DNA of 64,000 bases, taken from contig NW_006917103.1 in NCBI RefSeq assembly GCF_000516985.1, forward strand, positions 806,001-870,000, written 5' to 3'. Within the stretch, counting starts at the first letter, position 1. Each line of letters begins with the position of its first letter. The notes under the pieces are model-generated. The model ran no database searches. It was not told the DNA's origin and saw nothing but the letters and a program-made list of their open reading frames with translations. Positions 58,112 to 64,000 of the stretch are shown here, piece after piece. A program made the position numbers and the translations under genes. This stretch comes from Pestalotiopsis fici W106-1. Lineage: Eukaryota; Ascomycota; Sordariomycetes; Amphisphaeriales; Sporocadaceae.

Positions 58112-58898
58112 ATGACTTCCTCACCCAAGAAACACGTCGTCTTTGACGTGGTCGGCACTTGCATGTCATACGACGCCATCTTTGACGCCATTGACGCCCG
58201 CCTGGGCGAGCGGCTGCGGGCCGAGGGCATCAAGCCCAAGCTGCTGGGCTACACGTGGTTCGAGGCGGCCGAGCGCGAGTACACGTACATGAGCCTGTCG
58301 GGCAGGTACCGGCGCTTCTACGACGTCTTCTCGGCCCTCTTTTACCGCATGCTGTGGATGGCGGGCATTGAGGAGCCGCGCGCCTTTGCCACCGACGACG
58401 ACCTGGCTTACATCCTGGGCCGCTTCATGGAGCTCGAGGCCCGCCCCGGCGTCGCCGAGTGCTTTGCCATTCTGCGCGATGCCGGCTACACGGTCTGGGC
58501 GTTTACCGCCGGTGATACCAACCGGGTTGGTGGTTACTTTGTCCGCAACGGCATTGACATGCCGGCCGAGAACCTCCTCTCGTGCGATAGTCTTGAGATT
58601 GGCAAGCCCTCGCCCGAGTCCTATCAGGTCCTGCTCAAGCAGTTTGGTGCCGAGGAGGCCTGGTTTGCTGCCGCCCACATGTGGGACGTGTCGGCGGCCA
58701 AGAGCACCGGGTAAGCCTTTTTCCCTTATGTTTTGTATTAACATCCGATGAGCTAACAAAGTATCATGAATTAGATTCAAGGGCGCCTATTGCACAGTCT
58801 GGGAAAAGGAACCGTGCACGGCACTCTTCGGCGAGATGGACGTGATGGCCGACACCTTTCCGGACATGGCCCGAAAGATTGTGGAGGCGTCCAAGTGA
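58112..58898 (+). CDS. Haloacid dehalogenase-like (HAD, type II) hydrolase
   Basis: Two exons, 58112-58710 and 58775-58898; 240 residues. HAD motifs in order: motif I F-D-V-V-G-T at 11-16 with Asp12 as nucleophile and no second Asp (as in 2-haloacid dehalogenases rather than phosphatases), motif II T-A-G-D-T-N, motif III I-G-K-P-S-P, motif IV M-W-D-V-S-A-A-K-S. Expected to hydrolyse an L-2-haloacid or similar small ester by a covalent aspartyl intermediate, in the cytosol. Start chosen at the ATG after the C/A-rich leader (CACACACC). The long GC-rich exon throws an antisense ORF that I discard. Confidence 0.9.
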
Positions 58899-59465
58899 AT
58901 CCGGGGTTAGAGTGCGCCGATCGGGGAGGACATGTCAACAGGTATACATGGATATGTACAATGGGATGCATCATGATCGTCCAAATGTCGACATCAATTT
59001 GACCGGTAGTATCGGGAAATTGTCGCTTATTCAAGTCGCATAATGCGACGTTTGCGAATCCAAAAAGTATAATGATACAACGTATAATGTACACAATGAA
59101 GGAGTTGTTGTATACTCGAGCACAGGTGGGGCTCCCTTTGGGCTGGGCCGTAGATAGTGCGATTATGAGTGGTAGAGATAAATGGCCGATCTATCCGATC
59201 TGTCCTCCGATCAATCAGTCAGGAGCTGTCCGCAGCTTTCAATAGCATTCACTTGCACTCCATGGTGATCATACGATGTGTCAAGTGCTCGGATATACAT
59301 GGCTGTTCGCGTAGAACGTTGGTAGTCGGTGTGGCGTTGATTCTCGTTTTGAAAAGGATACTCCAAACTCCCTCTCTGGCCCTGCCTAGAGACTGGATAC
59401 GGCATCACGGCAGGAAATCTCACTAGAGTATAACCTATTATCAATTCATTCATAAAAGTTCCAAA
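58899..59465. other. Intergenic, promoter of the FAD oxidoreductase
   Basis: Nothing coding recognised; TATAACC near 59428 lies close to the next ATG. Confidence 0.45.
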
Positions 59466-61014
59466 ATGGCTTCTTCTCAGTCATCGCCGAGCAAAAACAG
59501 AGGTCCGGTGCCGAATCCTGTGCGATCGTTTTGGACCTCGACTCCGGGTGAACTAGACGATTTTCGGAGCACCCCAAACCTGCCAGAATCCAGCGACGTG
59601 GTGATAATTGGCGCCGGATTCGCCGGCGTCGCCACGGCCTACCACATCCTCCAGGACAATCCAGAGCCGCCGTCCATTGTGATCCTCGAGGCGCGCAAAG
59701 TATGCGGCGGCGCAAGCGGGCGCAACGGCGGCCACGTCAAGCCCGACACGTACTTTAATGTGCCCAAGTACACGCAAATGTACGGCGCCGAGGCCGCGGC
59801 CGAGCTGGCGGCATTCGAGGCCTCGCACGTGTACGCTGTCAAGGATCTGGTGGAGCGCGAGAATCTAGACTGCGATTTCCATCTCACCCGGGCCGTCGAC
59901 GTCTATCTCGACCCCGCGCACGCCCGGGACACGGAGGCGGCGTACCGGAAACTCGTCCGGGACGGCGTCGTGGATATGCGCGATGTAGCTTTTACGCCGC
60001 GGAAAGATGCCGAGAGAGTAAGTGTTTCTTTGAGCTCAACCCATTGAAAGGAGAAGAAAGGTGTATCTGACACGGCATCCCATCAGGTCTCGGGGGTCAA
60101 GGGTGCACAGTGCTGCTTTTCCTTTACAGCCGCTCACCTGTGGCCGCTCAAAATGGTCCAACAACTTCTCCGCGGCTTGATTGAGAAAAAGGGCGTCAAT
60201 GTGCAAGCCCACACACCAGTACAATCCGTGCACAAGGCCAAGGACGCCAGCGGCAATGAGACTCCGTCGTGGACCGTCCAGACGCCTCGCGGCGCCATCA
60301 CGACCCGCAAAGTCGTCTACGCCACCAACGGCTACACCGCGCAGGTCCTCCCGGAATACTCTGGCCGCATCGTCCCGGTCCGGGGCGTGTGCAGCCGCAT
60401 CGTCGGTCCGTCGGGGACCAAGACGCCGCACCTGGTCAACACGTACGGCATCCGCTTCGACGCGCGCAACAATGATTACCTGATCCCGCGGGCCGACGGC
60501 AGCATCGTCGTGGGCGGGGCGCGACAGCGGTTCTGGCACGTGCGGGACAGCTGGTTTGATAATGTGCGCGACGACGAGCTCGTTGGCGACGCCGTGTCGT
60601 ATTTTGACGGCTACATGCAGCGGCATTTCCGGGGATGGGAGGACAGCGGCGCCAAGACGGATCAGGTCTGGACGGGAAGTAAGTATATACGATCCCTTCC
60701 AAGCCCCTTGATAAGAAGCTGATTGTGAATTTGTGTCAGTCATGGGCTATAGCTCCGACTTCATGCCTCATCTAGGGGAGGTGCCCGGCAAAGCAGGTCA
60801 GTACATCATCGCCGGCTTCTCGGGACACGGCATGCCCGAGATATTGCTCTCCAGCAAGGGCGTTGCCGCCATGATTCGAGATGATGTTCCTTTTGAGAAA
60901 TCTGGGTTGCCACGTATCTTTAAAACTTCCCGGGAAAGGATCACCAATAAGCAGAATCCTCTTGAGGAATCGTTGAAACCATTGTGGGAGGGTGAAGCGA
61001 AAGCCAGACTCTAG
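59466..61014 (+). CDS. FAD-dependent oxidoreductase, DAO family (gamma-glutamylputrescine oxidase-like)
   Basis: Three exons: 59466-60017, 60087-60678 and 60740-61014; 472 residues. The FAD-binding Rossmann motif V-V-I-I-G-A-G-F-A-G spans 45-54, followed by the G-G-A-S-G-R-N-G-G-H-V loop that is characteristic of the glycine/D-amino-acid and gamma-glutamylputrescine oxidase group. Exon 2 has Y-A-T-N-G-Y-T-A and V-V-G-G-A-R, exon 3 I-M-G-Y-S-S-D-F-M-P and G-F-S-G-H-G-M-P-E. It should oxidise a secondary or primary amine with FAD, releasing H2O2. Being two genes from GABA transaminase it could feed polyamine or amine carbon into GABA; inference. Confidence 0.92.
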
Positions 61015-61456
61015 GAAGCTTGGGGGGCGAATGTCTTTGAAGTTCATATTTCGAATAACGGTAGCATCCTTTTCAAGGGAATCGTTGAGCCAGAGTCTTC
61101 AAAATGAAAATGTTTCAAGTTCAGGCCAATATCTCCATCGAAATGTACTGTGACCAGAATGACAAGTCAAAACATCCGACAAGTCTCTGCGGTATAAATC
61201 GGAACACAAATCAAGGCCCTGATCTAGACATAAAGCGTACAATATTGCAGAACTGATTATTATTCTAGACCGCATTAACATATCTAACAATTCATAGCAC
61301 GTAAGCCCCCGAGGGATATCAAAAACCACTAGAACCAACCCCAATGCTATCACACAAGCAATACCATTAACGAGGATCTAGCATAGCGTACACTCAACGC
61401 AATCTCTAGTACAAGATGCTCTTCTCAGTGCTGCTCCTGAGATCTTCTTCTTCACT
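61015..61456. other. Short convergent intergenic region
   Basis: Lies between the stop codons of the FAD oxidoreductase and the CBS/PB1 gene; no gene seen. Confidence 0.5.
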
Positions 61457-63727
61457 TTACCTGCTGGTAGCTCTTGTAATGGCAAAGACACCGACAATGA
61501 CAATAGCCAGCGTAACAATGGCACCGGGCAAAAGCAGCTCATTCGGCACACCAGCAATGACCTCCTTTTCAACGTGGGCATTGCCACCGTTTCTTGTCTT
61601 GCGTCGGCGGACTGTAGATGCGTATTCCTCATCCTCACTCTCGTCCTCCTCGTCCTCAACGGGGGCACGGCGTCTGCGCACGTCGCTAGCAACTGCCGAG
61701 CTTGCGGGAGGGGTCGGGAGCTCTGGAATGGGTTGAGGTGCAGCGACGTTGATTGGCGGCTGGGATGGGTCGTGCACAAAAAGGTCGACCTTTTCGTGGT
61801 GGGTCTGGCGGGCGAGAAGAATAGCTTCCAGAAGATCCTGGTCAGTGGTAATGGAGACAGAGTCGCCCTCGTCATCGAGATAGGAGAGGGCAAAGCCGCT
61901 AGCTCCAACCTTGCCATCTTCGACAACTGGTGCACCGCCAATGGCGTCGACCTCGGAACCGAGCTTTGCGATAACGTTGCTCACCAAGGCCTCGATACCT
62001 TGAGCTGCAATTACTTGCAATCGGTGAACACGGCCGCTGGGAGCCTTGAACTTGAAGGCAAAGGGAATCTCGGCCGGGGGAGCTTCCAGTCCACCAGCAA
62101 GGGAATGGGCGGGCGAGTCCACGCCAATGTGCGATGCCGAATCTCCGGGAGCGACAGACTCGTTAAGGCGGTCGCGGGTGTGGTCTGGCGACATGACGGA
62201 GCGGGTGTGGACAGTGTGGTGGTGGGAACCCTCACCAGACACCATGGACTCGGTTTCGTTGTCAAAGGAGAGCCAGAACTTGTTCCAAGCGGGACCCTCG
62301 TTGTCGCCAGTCGACATGGTGTTGATTTGCTCCAGGGTAGCATAGGTGAGCTTGAGTACATCGACCATTCCTACAATCTCGCCCTGGTCGTTCATGACGG
62401 GCAAGTTGAGGTAGTGGCCATCTAGGGAGTATCAGCATCATATTTGCGCATAGGAAATACAAATCGTGACTTACCGTGCATCTTGCGCAGAGCGGCCTGG
62501 ATCGACATGTCCATGGGAGCAAAGTCGGGGTGAGGCGTCATGACACGCACGACGCTGCAGTTTGCCGGGTCCAATCCGGGGGCAATGACACGAAGAACAA
62601 CATCCTTGCTGGTGAAGATACCAGTAATCGATCCTTGATCCTGAACGAGCACGGCTGTTGTGTGGTTCTCCTTCATGAGTGCTGCAGCCTCCTTGACCGA
62701 AGTCCTGACGCTGACAGTAGTAGGGGGCATGCCGTTGAGGACGGACTCGAGCGTGGGTCCAGACATCTTTGACCTCAGAGCCTCAACGTACTGAATAATC
62801 TGTTGAGGCTGGCTAGAGCCCAGCTCGGACTGAACACCCTCCAAGGCAGCGTACAGCTTGGTCGAGGAGGAATAGGCGCGCTCCAGCTTCTCCATGGCAT
62901 CATAGAAACACTTTGTGATATCCAGAATACCCACAATATCTTGGTTCTCGTCCATGACGGGCAAGTGTCGGAAGCCCTTTCTAACCATGAGCTCGAGGGC
63001 ATCTGTGGCACTGGTGTCGGTGCGGGCGCAAAGAGGGTTCTTGGTCATAATCTCGGCAATGGTCACGTTGACTGCCTTCTGTCCGTCACCAACAACTCGG
63101 AATGCAAGATCCTTGGCGGTAAAGATACCGGCAATGCGGTCATCGTCATCTGTCACCAGCACGCAATCCTCTCTCTTGGCGGCCATCAACTGTGCGGCCT
63201 CGGCGACGGTGGTGCTGGGCTTGATCTGGAGGGCGGGACTGGGCTTGAGGGCCAGGACGGTTCCGGGGGGAGCCTTTCGCGACGTGCGGGCCCGGTTGGG
63301 GAGGTGCTTCTTCTTGTTGAGGTCATTTTCGAGCTTGCGACGGATAGCCTGGCGATTTGAGTGAGCCTCCATTGCCTTTAATTGTTTCAAGGTGACCATG
63401 ATGGGCGGCCTGCGACCCCTTCAGGTTTGTATTAAAGAAGCAGCAGCAGCTGTTTGAGGGCGATATTGCGCGTGCCAAGGACAGAGTGCGTAAGGGGCGA
63501 AAGGGGGGAATCTATCATCATACCTCGTCACGCTTGCTTTGTTTTTGTCTGCTGGCGCTCACGCTGATGGAGGAGGCAGCATCGTTGGGGACGGGCTGGC
63601 TGTGGCCTGCCCCATGCGAATCGAGCACGGGTCTGGGGATGTTGGAGCCGCCAGCAGGGCTGTTCGTGAAAGGGATGGCACCGCGCTGCTGGCCGCGACT
63701 CGGCGTGCCTCTCATTGTGTTGGACAT
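61457..63727 (-). CDS. CBS-domain (x4) and PB1-domain protein with C-terminal membrane anchor
   Basis: Three exons: 63727-63524, 63348-62475 and 62421-61457; 680 residues. An S/P/N-rich leader (1-68) precedes A-I-R-R-K-L-E-N-D-L. Two CBS pairs span about 105-215 and 275-390 (repeated G-I-F-T-x-K-D, R-H-L-P-V-M-D and L-P-V-M-N-D elements). A PB1 domain spans about 479-578 (F-A-F-K-F-K-A-P-S-G-R-V-H-R-L then D-D-E-G-D-S-V-S-I-T-T-D-Q-D-L). An acidic stretch follows at 613-628, and a final hydrophobic helix at about 656-675 with a short R-A-T-S-R tail. CBS pairs usually bind adenosyl ligands, PB1 mediates oligomerisation. Same layout as fission yeast Mug70/Meu10-type proteins as I recall them. 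An alternative start at 63399 would bypass exon 1; the splice (GTATGA...CGCCAG, 175 bp) is preferred because it yields a family-like junction. Confidence 0.88.
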
Positions 63728-64000
63728 GTTCGCATAAAATTGGCGGGACCCGTGATTTCGGCTTCGATTAGGGGTCTATGCAGGGTAGCAGAACAGCTGC
63801 AGTTATTGGTATCGAGTTCCGACAGAACAAACTGCCAATGGAACAAAGGCCGACAAGGCTGGAAACAAGAGGTCAAGAGTTGTTGATAGGGAGGATGTTA
63901 TGGAGAGACGAGGCCAAACAAAAAAAGATTGCCAGGCGATCGATGATGGAACGTCGAATGTTCGGTCACATGGGTTTGAAAGAAGCTCTCGAATGTTTCT
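63728..64000. other. Upstream region of the CBS/PB1 gene
   Basis: Right edge of the window. Contains the promoter/leader of the minus-strand gene; no further gene can be called. Confidence 0.5.

Noticed and set aside
58166..58780. 204-codon minus-strand frame
   Set aside because: Antisense to the HAD hydrolase exon 1, which carries all four HAD motifs.
61574..62425. 283-codon plus-strand frame
   Set aside because: Antisense of the third exon of the CBS/PB1 gene; no recognisable content.

Overview
This window is nuclear DNA of a filamentous ascomycete. The evidence is spliced genes with mostly 49-91 bp GT-AG introns and CTAAC-like branch sites, plus fungus-typical families: a HET-domain protein, a Zn2Cys6 regulator, a PTH11/rhodopsin-like membrane protein, two P450s and a MAL-type sugar permease. 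A Sordariomycete, perhaps Hypocreales, fits but is only an inference. Gene models below were built by hand from reading frames, splice sites and exon phase. Every multi-exon model sums to a multiple of three except one P450, which lacks a base.

Left part (1-36.5 kb), accessory in character: a truncated membrane protein at the edge; a decayed transporter fragment; a divergently transcribed sulfatase and MAL-type permease; a calcineurin-like phosphoesterase; a GH49 dextranase-like enzyme with no signal peptide; a HET-domain gene holding an exact exon+intron tandem duplication. A four-gene block follows (16.4-22.7 kb): small dimeric barrel protein, Zn2Cys6 regulator, FAD monooxygenase and NmrA-like reductase. 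The last two are divergent across a promoter with clustered CTCC-NN-GGAG palindromes. Next come a 1206-residue modular protein with a STAND-type N-terminus, a GH140/DUF4038-like secreted enzyme, an AKR7-like reductase, a four-exon secreted protein with a C-terminal chitin-binding type-1 domain, and a secreted GH16-like protein.

Middle: a 4.6 kb stretch without a supportable gene, then a P450 whose frame breaks by one missing base.

Right part (45-64 kb) appears more GC-rich at third codon positions and more core-like: a coiled-coil protein with an N-myristoylation-type start, an intact seven-exon P450, a PTH11/rhodopsin-like membrane protein, a GABA transaminase, a haloacid dehalogenase-like hydrolase, a DAO-type FAD oxidoreductase (the last three suggest amine/GABA and organic-acid catabolism), and a four-CBS plus PB1 protein with a C-terminal membrane anchor.

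No rRNA, tRNA, CRISPR or intact transposon was recognised. No single system here is clearly unprecedented. The strongest leads are the HET exon duplication, the palindrome-bearing FAD monooxygenase/NmrA promoter with its neighbours, the 1206-residue modular protein and the chitin-binding secreted protein.
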